Shown: positions 1 through 8,603, counted from the stretch's first letter. The stretch is 64,000 nucleotides of DNA from Verrucomicrobiota bacterium (GCA_023386835.1 JAEWIY010000152.1:1-64000), one strand, 5' to 3'. Made by a program: numbers and translations. Notes: generated by a model not told the origin, from the letters alone.

Positions 1-1
1 G

Positions 2-274
2 GCCTGCCAGCCGGCCCTGCTGGCCGAGCTGCTAGGCGTGCCGCGCTACGAGATGAGCCGCGTGCTCGCCGGCCTGGAAAAACAGCGGCTGATTGTCCGG
101 CAGGAGTCGGGGCGCCGCGCCCCCCCCCGGGGGGGGGGCCGCCCCCCCCCACGCCTTTTAGTTCCGGGTTGGCGCGGAGCGCCGCTGCCTCCCCTTACCC
201 AACGAGATCGAGCGAGTATTTCCCGATACTACGCACCGCCTTGCGGATTGGCTCACCTCGTAGCTCGTCGGTGA
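2..274 (+). CDS. 5'-truncated winged-helix-like fragment at the window edge
   Basis: An open frame runs in from the left edge. Its first 39 or so residues (QPALLAELLGVPRYEMSRV onward) look like part of a winged-helix DNA-binding domain, with a helix-turn-helix-like stretch followed by a basic strand. After about base 117 the frame runs through a C/G homopolymer tract and then encodes low-complexity Pro/Arg/Gly sequence that does not look like protein. Only bases 2-117 are likely to be genuine coding sequence. The rest of the gene is outside the window or lost at a bad junction. The family is unassigned. Confidence 0.25.
   Translation, partial: ACQPALLAELLGVPRYEMSRVLAGLEKQRLIVRQESGRRAPPRGGGRPPPRLLVPGWRGAPLPPLTQRDRASISRYYAPPCGLAHLVARR
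120..150. other. C/G homopolymer tract, probable assembly or sequencing artefact
   Basis: Nine C, ten G, two C, one G and nine C follow each other almost without interruption. Nothing else in the window looks like this. The tract abruptly ends a plausible protein frame. The simplest reading is a damaged contig end or a chimeric join, so the first 150 bases should not be used as evidence of gene order. Confidence 0.6.
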
Positions 275-581
275 GGTCCCACACGTGGTACGGGAAGAGG
301 CCTGTAGGTCCACCAATACCGAAGGCTCTTCCGTGGGGGCAATCTCCATCCTTTTCCGCTGACAGTGCGGCGCAGCCCCACGAGTGGTCATCCCGCACGA
401 AGTTTGCCCACTGCTCCTTGTTGTAGTCGCTCCACACGAAACGGCTACCATAGGCGTGTTCAGCGATGGCACTGAACAGCACGGTGAGTTCTTTCATCGC
501 ACGTGCATCGTGGCCGTGCACTAGAAAGCTCCGACGCGCATGGCTGAGCAGTTGAGGAACATTTGTTAGGTATCCATTCAT
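195..581 (-). CDS. Hypothetical protein, 128 aa
   Basis: I do not recognise this family. The protein starts MNGYLTNVPQLL and is rich in aromatic and charged residues (SRFVWSDYNKEQWANFVRDD), with the composition of a folded soluble protein. The ATG at 581 is preceded on the minus strand by AAGGAGT about seven bases upstream, a good ribosome binding site, which supports both the gene and its start. There is no signal peptide or membrane segment. It is the last gene of the minus-strand transfer region in the window, after the 96-aa gene and the relaxase, and is probably accessory to the mobile element. Confidence 0.55.
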   Translation of the reverse strand: MNGYLTNVPQLLSHARRSFLVHGHDARAMKELTVLFSAIAEHAYGSRFVWSDYNKEQWANFVRDDHSWGCAALSAEKDGDCPHGRAFGIGGPTGLFPYHVWDLTDELRGEPIRKAVRSIGKYSLDLVG

Positions 582-629
582 TTGTTACTCCTTAGTTTCT
601 TCGATTATTGTCGCTGGCAGATTGTTTGT

Positions 630-920
630 TCAGGTATCGATGACCTGGATCGCGCGGATGACGCAGTTCCCGCGTTGCCCTCGTCGCAGCGTCTTCACCT
701 GACCGTTTAGTAGGTGGCCGAACAATTCGGTCATACCGTCGCCTTCGACGACGGCGCTCACGGTGCCGAATTCGAGGGCTATACGTTGGCCGCTCGTTCC
801 ACGAAGCGTAGCCTTGTTCAGATGAATGAGCGGCAGGGCAACCAAGTCGCCTGCGTCGAAGCATGTGAAACCGCCGCCACCCGGCGGGTGCATTTCGTAA
901 GGATGTATTTCGTTGGTCAT
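630..920 (-). CDS. Hypothetical protein, 96 aa, coupled to the relaxase gene
   Basis: This small soluble protein (MTNEIHPYEMHPPGGGGF at the N-terminus) has a compact, beta-rich-looking sequence and no recognisable motif. Its ATG overlaps the relaxase stop codon in an ATGA arrangement, so it is very likely translationally coupled to the relaxase and transcribed with it. The repeated hydrophobic-polar alternation (VALPLIHLNKATLRG, RIALEFGTVSAVVEG) would suit a small beta-barrel, but that is inference. A role in DNA processing or transfer is suggested only by position. Confidence 0.5.
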   Translation of the reverse strand: MTNEIHPYEMHPPGGGGFTCFDAGDLVALPLIHLNKATLRGTSGQRIALEFGTVSAVVEGDGMTELFGHLLNGQVKTLRRGQRGNCVIRAIQVIDT

Positions 921-3721
921 GGTTCGTAATGAAGTGTGCTCGCTCTGTTAATGGGGGCGGCGTCAACCGTCCGATGCCGCGGAGCTCGCCGACTCCAGTC
1001 AGCCACACTGCGCACCAGCCTCCGCCACCAAGGCGCCTTCAGCGCAGCGTGGATATGTTCGGGCGAACGTGAGTCGGCCTCGTGATGTGTGTCTGTCCTC
1101 TCCCAGAGGTTGGCTCGGTTGGCTGTAGTCCCGGAGCTCTCGGGAACCGCAAAATCCAGCGCTGCGGGCCGGTCCCCCTGGGGGAGTCGTTCGAGCAGCG
1201 CGGACTTGTCTGGGGTGTGGACGACGCAACTTAAGCGTCCACGCGAACAGGCGACGTAAGCGCTCTTCGCGTCGAGTCGGGCGGCTGCGACGACCACATG
1301 ATCCGCCGTCTTGCTTTGTGACCGGTGGCTGGTCACGGCAAAGCCGTGGGTGAAGCTGCGGAACCGGCGCGTGTCAATTTGCGGCCCTTCCTTGGTCTGA
1401 ATCACGCCGTCCTTCACCGAGGTGGCGGTGAGCATCTGGCCGTTAATCAGACCCGCCGCCCGATCGTTGGCTCGCACGAGCAACTTGTCGCCGGCACAGA
1501 CTTCGAGCGGGCGAGCTTTTGCGACAGAAAAGCCGCTTTGCACAAGCGGGAGCGGACGCTCGCCATGGGATCCGGAGACCCACACCCGCCCTGCCTCGAC
1601 GCGGGTGACCTCCACAAATGTTCCGCGGCGGAATCCTGCCACCGTCCGATCAAACCGTACCACGAGGCCCGGTGCATAAGTCGCGGCCCGCGCGAGCTGG
1701 GTCTTCGTCCACGGCTGCGGGTCATGCGCCGGCAGAATCTCACCGGAGCGGAGCCGCCCACCCGCCTTGAGCTCGGAACGGAGCATCGTCGTAAACGCGT
1801 CGGTCTCTTCCCACGTGGGGGTGACGGCGATGACCGCGTCCAACCGCTCTCCACCAGCAGCCGCCCGCAGGTAGTCCTCGACCGCCGCTCGTAGGTAGTT
1901 GGCCTGTCCCTCATGAACCCATCCCAACTGGTCGAGGCGTTCCAAGCCCGTCCGGGGCGAACCAACGGCCATGTCTCGAATCGCCTCTCGGTACGCCGAA
2001 ACCGTCTGACGACGGATATCGGTCATCTCTACCCGCTGGAGCGGCGAGTGCCGCTCCAAGATGCGCAGGAAATCACCGGCTTCCACTGAGGTATGCTGTC
2101 GACTGTCCCCCAGGAAGATCACCCGCGCGCCATTCCGCTCCGCGATCTGAAGGATCTCTGCCCCCTGCTGGTTGGAGGTCAACCCTGCTTCATCGACGAT
2201 CAGCACAGCACCATGAACGTCTGCCTGAAGAGCGTCCTTCGTCAGAAACCCGGCCACCGTCGTAGCCAACGTCATGCCGTCATGACGCAAAGTGTCTGCC
2301 GCCGATGTCGTCGGTGCGCACACGTGAACTCGATGACCCGATCGAATGAGGTTCTGGTGAAGAGCCTTCAGCGTGGTTGTCTTTCCGACGCCAGCAGCGC
2401 CGCGGAGGCAGACGACTTGATCGCGCGATTCCAAAATCGCATTCACTGCCGCCGACTGTTCTTCCGACAGCTTACCAAACTCTACCCGAGCGCTGTCACC
2501 AAGCGCGTGACACGTTCCTTTGGTTCGGCGGACAAACTCCACCGACCACTTTTCCAGGCGCAGACCGCGGCGGGTCGTGAACAATTCCATTGGCCAGTCC
2601 TGCTCACCAAGTGCAACGAGGCGTCCACGTCGCGCCGCCTCGTACAACGTATCGATGTCAACGTATCCGAGGTTCTGGTTCAGTGCTTCCGCCAAGATCT
2701 CGTGCCCCGCCGCAACCGACCGGCGCTCGTAAAGATGCCCGGCGGCGAGGCGCAGGCTCTCACGTTCCCGCGTTGGGCCACGGTCCAAAGGCCCCTGAGT
2801 GACGGCCGTCTCCCGTAGCCCGGAAAGGGCGTTCCATTCCGCCTCGCTCAGCTGCGAACGTTGCGCAGCCAATACAGCGGGCGTCGTGATTTCCGCCAGT
2901 TTCGGATCCCGGCTTCTGACCGTGATCGCGTGTATTTCTGCCGATGTGGGTGCGCGGCCATGCGCAGCGTGAAACTCCGAGATCCCGCGCTCCACCTCGG
3001 CTCGCCGCTTCGAGAAGCGCTCGCGCACTTCGCGCGGGACGCCCATGATCTCGAAGCCGGTGATGTTTCCGCGCGCGTCGCGACTAGTCTCAGTTTCGTA
3101 GCCTAGTTGCCGGCAATGCTTAGCCAGCTCGTTTTGATACACCTTCCCGGCATAGCGGATGGCTCGCACCATCTCGAATTCCGTCAGCGCCCGCCACGAA
3201 TTGGTGGCGGTGTCCCAGGTTGCGTTCGCGACCACGAAATGGCTGTGCACCTGCGGGTCGAGCGCGCGACTCGCCGTGTGCCGGAAAACCGCGGCCGCGA
3301 CGTTTCCGGTAGTCCGGCTACCGCGTTGAAGAACCGTGTTCGCCTGCGTCGCGGCGAATCGCTCCAGCTCGCCAAACGCCAACTCGGCCGCGTGGTCGTG
3401 CGCCTCCAGGAGGCGCGTGTCGCCCATCGTCACTGCCATGATCGACACGCTCTTCTGCGCGCTGCACTGGAAGTCGTAGAAGCGAACCCGACCGTCGCCA
3501 TCGCGAGGCGTCAGCTTTGTGTCGTCCACCGGGTGCCGGTTCTGTCGCAGCCGTTCGAACGCGGCATCGTCTGCGTGAATCTCTCCCCGGAGGCCCAAAC
3601 GTTCGGCCGAACGCCCGACCCAACGCCCCGATACGGATTCGTTTTCGCAATAGTAGTCGTTCGACGTCAGGTGCTGCCCCAGATACGTCGAACCGTCGCG
3701 GATTTTTGCCATGGTAAACAT
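917..3721 (-). CDS. MobF-family conjugative relaxase-helicase (TrwC/TraI type)
   Basis: It nicks one strand at the origin of transfer, stays covalently attached to the 5' end, and unwinds the plasmid or integrative element for transfer. The N-terminal relaxase domain has the candidate catalytic tyrosines Tyr13 and Tyr23/Tyr24 (STYLGQHLTSNDYY), an FSAPKS-like FQCSAQKSVS stretch, and the metal-binding histidines (His148 plus the HSH at 159-161). The helicase part has a Walker A motif GAAGVGKT at 441-448 and a Walker B LIVDEAG near 507-513, followed by RecD-like helicase motifs. I chose the ATG at 3721, because the open frame reaches a TTG at 3811 but family members begin just before the first tyrosine. 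At about 934 aa it is TrwC-sized, shorter than F TraI. It is the first gene of a minus-strand run and diverges from the lipoprotein gene. Confidence 0.9.
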   Translation of the reverse strand: MFTMAKIRDGSTYLGQHLTSNDYYCENESVSGRWVGRSAERLGLRGEIHADDAAFERLRQNRHPVDDTKLTPRDGDGRVRFYDFQCSAQKSVSIMAVTMGDTRLLEAHDHAAELAFGELERFAATQANTVLQRGSRTTGNVAAAVFRHTASRALDPQVHSHFVVANATWDTATNSWRALTEFEMVRAIRYAGKVYQNELAKHCRQLGYETETSRDARGNITGFEIMGVPREVRERFSKRRAEVERGISEFHAAHGRAPTSAEIHAITVRSRDPKLAEITTPAVLAAQRSQLSEAEWNALSGLRETAVTQGPLDRGPTRERESLRLAAGHLYERRSVAAGHEILAEALNQNLGYVDIDTLYEAARRGRLVALGEQDWPMELFTTRRGLRLEKWSVEFVRRTKGTCHALGDSARVEFGKLSEEQSAAVNAILESRDQVVCLRGAAGVGKTTTLKALHQNLIRSGHRVHVCAPTTSAADTLRHDGMTLATTVAGFLTKDALQADVHGAVLIVDEAGLTSNQQGAEILQIAERNGARVIFLGDSRQHTSVEAGDFLRILERHSPLQRVEMTDIRRQTVSAYREAIRDMAVGSPRTGLERLDQLGWVHEGQANYLRAAVEDYLRAAAGGERLDAVIAVTPTWEETDAFTTMLRSELKAGGRLRSGEILPAHDPQPWTKTQLARAATYAPGLVVRFDRTVAGFRRGTFVEVTRVEAGRVWVSGSHGERPLPLVQSGFSVAKARPLEVCAGDKLLVRANDRAAGLINGQMLTATSVKDGVIQTKEGPQIDTRRFRSFTHGFAVTSHRSQSKTADHVVVAAARLDAKSAYVACSRGRLSCVVHTPDKSALLERLPQGDRPAALDFAVPESSGTTANRANLWERTDTHHEADSRSPEHIHAALKAPWWRRLVRSVADWSRRAPRHRTVDAAPINRASTLHYEP

Positions 3722-3823
3722 CTCGGCCTCTGAAGGCAGGGCCGTTGTCAACTGGCCGGCTGTGTCGGCTCGGCTCAGCTTGGGCTTGTTGTTTCGCGAA
3801 CGCGGCCGCAATGTGACCTAGCG

Positions 3824-4612
3824 ATGTCCCGCTCGCTCTACGCGCTCCTCGCGTTCCTGGCAGTTCTCCTGACCGGCTGCGTCAGCCGCACGCAGTATAT
3901 CGTTTCGGCACCCGCCGATCACCAGCGGCTGGTGAAAATCACCCAAAACGAGAGCATTTTAGGGGTGCAAGAAGTTACACCCGGACACCTCGCCGAGGTG
4001 CTCTTCGAGCCGACAGTGCACAACACACTCTTCAACGGGATGGCGCTTTTCTGGATTCACGTGGAAAACACAGGAGCAGAATCCTTCAGGTTTGGGTCCA
4101 ACCACGTTTCGGTGACTGACCGAGCCGGCCGACCGCGGGAACTTCTGCCGATCGATGTTGCGGTTGCTCGACTGGAGAAAAATCGAAGCCGAAGGGACTT
4201 TGTCTATGGACTCGCTGCATCCTTCCTTGCTGGGCTCGCAAGCGCCCCGTATGCAGCGATGCAACCGGCGGGCATCTACCACGGCACTACGTCCACCGGT
4301 CAGCCGGTAAGTGGAACGTATCGGCAAACAACGCCTGATCCTGCCGTGCTGATGCTGGCGCAGCAACAAGGGGAGAAATGGAGCGGCGATTACTCCGCGC
4401 AGCTGATGGCCGCCTTTGCGCAGGCACGCGCCAATGTGCAGCGCCTTGCGCTTCCCAAAACGGATATAGCGCCAGGTCAGAAGGTGGAAGGGATTGTGTT
4501 GGTTCCCCTCCACAACCTCAATGAGTTGCCTAATCGGTGGCGTTTTGCGGTTACCGTCGGGGAACGAACGACCTACCACGAGTTTACCGTTTCGTCTCGC
4601 CGGCCACGGTAG
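3824..4612 (+). CDS. Predicted lipoprotein of the mobile element
   Basis: The N-terminus MSRSLYALLAFLAVLLTGC is a lipoprotein signal sequence with lipobox LTGC, so the mature protein should be lipidated at Cys19 and membrane-anchored. A second hydrophobic stretch lies around residues 127-147 (VYGLAASFLAGLASAPYAAM). The remaining sequence, including FWIHVENTGAESFRFG, suggests an extracytoplasmic beta-sandwich. I do not recognise the family. The gene starts about 100 bases from the relaxase start and runs the other way, so the two may share a divergent control region. A role in mating-pair contact or surface function is a guess from context. Confidence 0.7.
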   Translation: MSRSLYALLAFLAVLLTGCVSRTQYIVSAPADHQRLVKITQNESILGVQEVTPGHLAEVLFEPTVHNTLFNGMALFWIHVENTGAESFRFGSNHVSVTDRAGRPRELLPIDVAVARLEKNRSRRDFVYGLAASFLAGLASAPYAAMQPAGIYHGTTSTGQPVSGTYRQTTPDPAVLMLAQQQGEKWSGDYSAQLMAAFAQARANVQRLALPKTDIAPGQKVEGIVLVPLHNLNELPNRWRFAVTVGERTTYHEFTVSSRRPR

Positions 4613-4909
4613 ATCACCCGGTTGCGTTCAAGGCCAGTGCGTCTTACCATTCGCTGATCGTAGCGCCGAGTCATGGCTTGGCGGCCGGAACGGGGTTCGT
4701 CAGGATGCGGCCGGGTGACGTGAGGCAACAAGATCGCATCTAGGATGCGAACCCGTGAACGACGCAGTTCCACGCGTTCATTGTTTTCGCTCACCTCAGC
4801 CGGAATCAGCAAGTGACGGTGTGGAGGAGGGCGTCACCATCGCAAGGCATAGCCCCGGGGGGACACGGCTGAGCTTCGTTCGGCAATAGAGGATGATTTG
4901 AGACGCAAT
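4613..4909. other. Non-coding region with inverted repeats, candidate oriT
   Basis: No convincing gene is present. Two inverted repeats stand out: TCGCATC-TAG-GATGCGA at 4734-4750, with seven perfect base pairs and a 3-base loop, and GTGACG/CGTCAC at 4813-4818 and 4832-4837. Small hairpins close to a relaxase gene are typical of origins of transfer, where the relaxase recognises a hairpin next to the nick site. The adjacent phased TCGA array at 4944-5052 adds weight. The nick site itself cannot be assigned. Confidence 0.35.
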
Positions 4910-5392
4910 ATGTCTAACAACGCTATTGCTCCGTTGGATGGGCTCGAACGCGCTCGAACGCCGTTCGAGCCGATTCGAGCCCGTTCGAATTCGTTCGATG
5001 GCGGCATCGAAACGGTGTCACTGTCTCTCGAATACGCTCGAACGAAACTCGATTCCGCTCCGACGGTTGACGACACCCGGGCTGTTATGGACCTCAATGA
5101 AAAGATCGCGTCATTCCTGGCGGCCGCCGACACCAAGCCGGCGACCAGCAAACTTGAACCCTATGGGGAGCTGATTCGGGCTCTCCGCAAGAAGCGCTGG
5201 ACGTACGTGGAGATCGCTCAGGCGCTGCGCGAAGAGTTCAGCCTTTCTGTCGCCCCCAGCACGATCCACAACTTCCAGAAAGTGCGTTCAAAGCGCCGGC
5301 GCTCAGAAGACGCGGCACCATCCACAATCCCACCTTCAGCTCCAATCAACGTGACCACACCAAAACGGCCACGCTTCAACCTCGACGCTTAA
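4910..5392 (+). CDS. Helix-turn-helix DNA-binding protein of the transfer region
   Basis: The C-terminal half (ELIRALRKKRWTYVEIAQAL followed by a second helix and SRTIH-like VAPSTIHNF) is a helix-turn-helix like those of small accessory proteins near relaxase genes that read '(W)xEIAxxL...S.STI'. It ends in a basic, proline-rich tail. The first 59 codons coincide with the phased TCGA array, and the peptide they encode (LERARTPFEPIRARSNSFDG) is low in information. A start at the ATG at 5087 (MDLNEKIASFLAAAD) is therefore also plausible, giving a 101-aa protein downstream of the array. Autoregulation or oriT binding through the array is inference. Compare KfrA- or TraK-like accessory proteins. 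Confidence 0.6.
   Translation: MSNNAIAPLDGLERARTPFEPIRARSNSFDGGIETVSLSLEYARTKLDSAPTVDDTRAVMDLNEKIASFLAAADTKPATSKLEPYGELIRALRKKRWTYVEIAQALREEFSLSVAPSTIHNFQKVRSKRRRSEDAAPSTIPPSAPINVTTPKRPRFNLDA
4944..5052. repeat. Helically phased array of ten TCGA motifs
   Basis: TCGA occurs at 4944, 4954, 4965, 4975, 4985, 4995, 5007, 5028, 5038 and 5049. The spacings are 10, 11, 10, 10, 10, 12, 21, 10 and 11 bases, so almost every copy falls on the same face of the helix. Most copies share a flank of the form NYTCGARN (GCTCGAACG, GTTCGAGCC, ATTCGAGCC). This is the pattern expected of a cooperative protein-binding array such as an iteron, partition or transfer-origin site. It overlaps the beginning of the HTH-protein frame, which may therefore really start at the ATG at 5087. 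Confidence 0.65.
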
Positions 5393-5450
5393 ACCGGGGG
5401 ACAGATCAAGCGCCAAGGCCGCTGCGTGACAGCGCACCGGCGGCGGCGAC

Positions 5451-6842
5451 TCAGTCATCAACGATCGCGACGGTGCCGCCTTTACCCGGCATGTCCTTGT
5501 GCCAGCGAGAGAGCCACACCGCTCCGTCGCGCAGGCAGATGGTTTCACCAACACCTAGACTGGAGAATCGTGACGGCGGCACGCGGTAGTCCCAATGCTC
5601 GTGCACCGATGTGCCCGTGCTGTGTAAATCTTTGCCACGGTCACGGCTTCGTCCCGTCGTTTTCGTCTCCGTCGGCATTTTGCGCTTGCCGACTTGTTCT
5701 GCCGCCCACTGGCGCGTCGCCGCGTGGATCTGCGGACCAAACACCTTCAAGTTGAGGAGGCCTGAGAGACCTTCGCGGAGCGTTTCGCCGATTCGATCAT
5801 CCAAAACCGCCAGATTCTGGCTTAGCATCACTGACGCCACCTTGTATTCGCGCATCACCGCCAGCTTTCGCACCAGTTCCTGCGTCACGGTCTCCTGGCA
5901 TTCGTCCGAAATGAGGAAAGAGTGATGCTCACGCGGTTGCCGAACCACGGCTCGGCAGAAACAGTATTGCATGATGGCATTCGCGATGCGCCCGTCGGCG
6001 CTATCCAGGGCGGGTAGCCCGACAACGCATATCTTCCCTCGCTCTGTCATGTCGTCGGGACAGAACGTCGATCTGCCGGTGAACAAGTCGAGCAACGGTG
6101 GACGCCGCAGATAGTCGAACACACTGGCCACCGTGGCGGCCAAGGATCCTTGCAGGCGATCTCCTGCAGTCGGAAACGCGTGCTCGAAGTACTCGACCGC
6201 AAGGCCTGCGTCGGGGTCGCCGGTGACTTTGCGCGCGGTGGCTAACGCTGCTGCCATCGCGCTGCGCTCCTGCCACGTCGGATCGGATAGCTCGGCAAGC
6301 GTGCTGGCACGACCGTCAAACAGCGTTGCGGCCAAGATGAGGTCGTGCCGGCCATACGCCAGTCGGCAGAGCGTGAACAGATTGCGGAGAATGATGCCGA
6401 GCTGCTGCCTCCAGAACGACTCGTTCTCACCTCCGCCTCGGGTTCGACTGGCGAGCACTTCCGCGATCTCCGCGACAAGTGCGGCGGCCTCTGCGCTGCT
6501 GGGCTCCTCTTCGAGCGGGTTGAACCGATGTCCCATCCCCGGACCGAGGACGACGAGGTCGCGTTCGCGACCTTCTAACCGACACATCCTGCGCACGTCC
6601 TCGATCTGCGATCTTTTGACGGTGAGAAACAGCCCGCCCTGCCGGTCGCGGAGAAAAGCCCGAGCGAACGTTCCTCCCAGGGTGGTCTTGCCCTTGCCCA
6701 CAGAAGCCAGCACGAGGACGGATTCGGCAAGATCGCGCCGCGTAAGTGTCCGCCCACTTCGGAAGTCGAGGAGGGGCTCAAGTGGTGATGGCAGGCTACG
6801 GCCAATCGCCAGACTTTCTATTGCTTCCAAGATGGCGTTCAT
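5451..6842 (-). CDS. TraD/VirD4-like type IV coupling ATPase
   Basis: This FtsK/VirD4-superfamily ATPase would deliver the relaxase-DNA complex to the secretion channel or pump DNA. A Walker A motif lies in VLVLASVGKGKTTLGG (around residues 42-57) and a Walker B in HSFLISDECQETV, followed by the sensor-like MLSQN stretch. The C-terminal part (IHAATRQWAAEQVGKRK) matches the all-alpha region of TraD-type proteins. At 463 aa without clear N-terminal membrane helices it is a short, soluble form. Membrane attachment may come from the partner encoded next to it, whose stop overlaps this ATG in an ATGA arrangement. A DNA-pumping HerA-like role unrelated to conjugation is less likely here. Confidence 0.75.
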   Translation of the reverse strand: MNAILEAIESLAIGRSLPSPLEPLLDFRSGRTLTRRDLAESVLVLASVGKGKTTLGGTFARAFLRDRQGGLFLTVKRSQIEDVRRMCRLEGRERDLVVLGPGMGHRFNPLEEEPSSAEAAALVAEIAEVLASRTRGGGENESFWRQQLGIILRNLFTLCRLAYGRHDLILAATLFDGRASTLAELSDPTWQERSAMAAALATARKVTGDPDAGLAVEYFEHAFPTAGDRLQGSLAATVASVFDYLRRPPLLDLFTGRSTFCPDDMTERGKICVVGLPALDSADGRIANAIMQYCFCRAVVRQPREHHSFLISDECQETVTQELVRKLAVMREYKVASVMLSQNLAVLDDRIGETLREGLSGLLNLKVFGPQIHAATRQWAAEQVGKRKMPTETKTTGRSRDRGKDLHSTGTSVHEHWDYRVPPSRFSSLGVGETICLRDGAVWLSRWHKDMPGKGGTVAIVDD

Positions 6843-7525
6843 CGGCGAGGGGCGGAGAACACCAAGGTGGCACCGAACGCTTTTCCGTCTTCGACCTTAC
6901 GCTGGCCAGAAATCAACGCATTTCCTTCGATCTCCACCCGACCTCCTTCGAGTGTTCGTTCGTAAGTGAAGAACACACCGTCGGAATTCATCGCCCGAAT
7001 GATGCGATCGGCTCGCTGCCCTTGCTCGTAACGTGACCTGAAGACGCCGGCCACCGTTGCCGCGCCCCCTGCGAATGCGAGCGTCATCAGGAGCAACAAA
7101 CCGGAGAACCGAGCGCGGCGCATGCGCGCCACGCTTCGGTTCAGTCGACCGATCTCAGCGCTCTGACTTTCGAGATTCTCGACTACCCGATCAAGTGCCA
7201 GAGCCTCGCCCAGCTTCGGCGCCTGATCGGCGATCATGCGCCGTAGTCGCTCTTCGAGCCTTCCCTCGGATTCCTTCCGCTCCCGGGCGAGTTGCTCCAC
7301 GCGCACGTCAACTTCACGCAGGAGCTTCTCGCCAGACTCACTCACTGCCTGAGGTACCTTTTCGAAATAGGCGCCAGTTGCGCGCAGCGTGACCAGCACC
7401 TTTGCGAAAACGGAGTCACCACCTCCTTCGGCGACTTCCGCGAACGCCTGGCGAGCGGCTGGTTGCTCCTCAGCCGGGAGCGCCAGGATACATTGCTCAA
7501 TGAATGACGTTTTCATGGCGGTCAC
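6839..7525 (-). CDS. Coiled-coil membrane protein upstream of the coupling ATPase
   Basis: An N-terminal alpha-helical region of about 110 residues is strongly charged and coiled-coil-like (REVDVRVEQLARERKESEGR onward). One transmembrane helix follows (FSGLLLLMTLAFAGGAATVAG), then a C-terminal domain of about 55 residues. The layout is that of a bitopic membrane protein. Overlaps on both sides (GTGA with the ParA-like gene, ATGA with the coupling ATPase) make a tight operon. Because the coupling ATPase lacks obvious membrane helices, this protein may anchor it, which is inference. The start is GTG at 7525 or ATG at 7516. No family is recognised. Confidence 0.6.
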   Translation of the reverse strand: MTAMKTSFIEQCILALPAEEQPAARQAFAEVAEGGGDSVFAKVLVTLRATGAYFEKVPQAVSESGEKLLREVDVRVEQLARERKESEGRLEERLRRMIADQAPKLGEALALDRVVENLESQSAEIGRLNRSVARMRRARFSGLLLLMTLAFAGGAATVAGVFRSRYEQGQRADRIIRAMNSDGVFFTYERTLEGGRVEIEGNALISGQRKVEDGKAFGATLVFSAPRR

Positions 7526-8343
7526 AGGTTGGTGCGGTTGATCTTTGCCCCGCGCTGGATCGACAGCACGGCTGGAGCTGGCGGCACCGACGCCGGCTTG
7601 GCCACAGCGATGAACTCAGTTGGCATCAGATGCGCCGCGACCGCGTCGAGCCGGTTGAAGACCGTCTGTAGCCAGTCTTTAACTACCAAGCGCGCCATCC
7701 CATCGAGAGGCAGATCACGATTTACCGCCGCCTCCGCATAAGAAATGCCGCGGCCGAGTTCGGCCTCCAGCGCAGCGAGGTGGTTCCGTGCCAACGCGAG
7801 AAGCGCTGGCAATTCGACGAACTTGGCTCCGAGCCGCAGTAAGTCGGACTCCAGCTCGGAGCCGTCGAACATGCGAGTTCGCGGCTGCCGCGCAGGATTA
7901 CGCACGACCACGTAATCGACTCGCGGCCCCAATCGGGTGACGACGCTGTCGATGTCGGTCAGGATCTCAAGATCGTCTCCGGGAAACAGGAGGGTCGTGA
8001 TCCGGCCTCCCGATTCCGCGAACAGCTCCGGAAAGCGAATCATTTCCCAACCTCGCATAATGATGTCGGAGGCGTGCGCCCGAGGATCAGCGAGGGTGAT
8101 CGGAGCGTCGCAGCAGGCTCGTGCGAGCTTAATGACCTCCCCCTCAGGTTCGGGACCAAATTCCCGAACGCCCACGGCGTCCGGGAAGAGCCGGGAAAAG
8201 CTGCGATGGTCAGCGTCGAGGTCGAACCCCTGCCATGGTACCTTTCGCTGATCGAGATACTGGGCAAGAGCCGCAATTGCGGTGCTCTTGCCGATATTGC
8301 CGCGCCGCTGGAGGCATGTGATAAGTCGGTGTTTGGTCTTCAT
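7522..8343 (-). CDS. ParA/MinD-like P-loop ATPase of the mobile element
   Basis: The N-terminus LITCLQRRGNIGKSTAIAAL holds a deviant Walker A motif. The usual KGGxGKST signature lysine is replaced by arginine (QRRGNIGKST), so ATP-driven dimerisation may differ from true ParA. The motif is followed by FDLDADHRSFSRLFP, which resembles the DxD switch region of ParA and TraL-like ATPases. At 273 aa it has family length. There is no ParB gene beside it, but the HTH proteins downstream in the same direction could serve. A TraL-like transfer role or element maintenance are both possible. It overlaps its neighbours by four bases on either side. Confidence 0.65.
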   Translation of the reverse strand: MKTKHRLITCLQRRGNIGKSTAIAALAQYLDQRKVPWQGFDLDADHRSFSRLFPDAVGVREFGPEPEGEVIKLARACCDAPITLADPRAHASDIIMRGWEMIRFPELFAESGGRITTLLFPGDDLEILTDIDSVVTRLGPRVDYVVVRNPARQPRTRMFDGSELESDLLRLGAKFVELPALLALARNHLAALEAELGRGISYAEAAVNRDLPLDGMARLVVKDWLQTVFNRLDAVAAHLMPTEFIAVAKPASVPPAPAVLSIQRGAKINRTNL

Positions 8344-8603
8344 ACTTCAGAATCCTTTCGCTTACGGTCGTCGGCGTACGCGCTCTTGAGCAGCAGGAGT
8401 GCGATGCCGCACAGCCCAACGGTCACCACGAGGGGCCACACAGCTGGGAATCCATCATAGCCCGTAGGGAACGGCAGGTTGCCCACCAGCCGTACGAGAC
8501 GAGGCCATGGCAGGAATGTAATCTGAGCCGCCGCGTGAACGGCAGCGCATAAGCCCCAGAGAAGGCCGAGTGCGAATAGTATGTATGCGAACGTCTTTTT
8601 CAT
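8340..8603 (-). CDS. Small membrane protein, two transmembrane helices
   Basis: The 87-residue protein has an N-terminal hydrophobic helix (FAYILFALGLLWGLCAAVHA) and a second one near the end (WPLVVTVGLCGIALLLLK), with a short charged tail. The stop codon overlaps the ParA-like ATG (ATGA). Short two-helix proteins are common in transfer operons, and no specific family is recognised. Confidence 0.55.
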   Translation of the reverse strand: MKKTFAYILFALGLLWGLCAAVHAAAQITFLPWPRLVRLVGNLPFPTGYDGFPAVWPLVVTVGLCGIALLLLKSAYADDRKRKDSEV

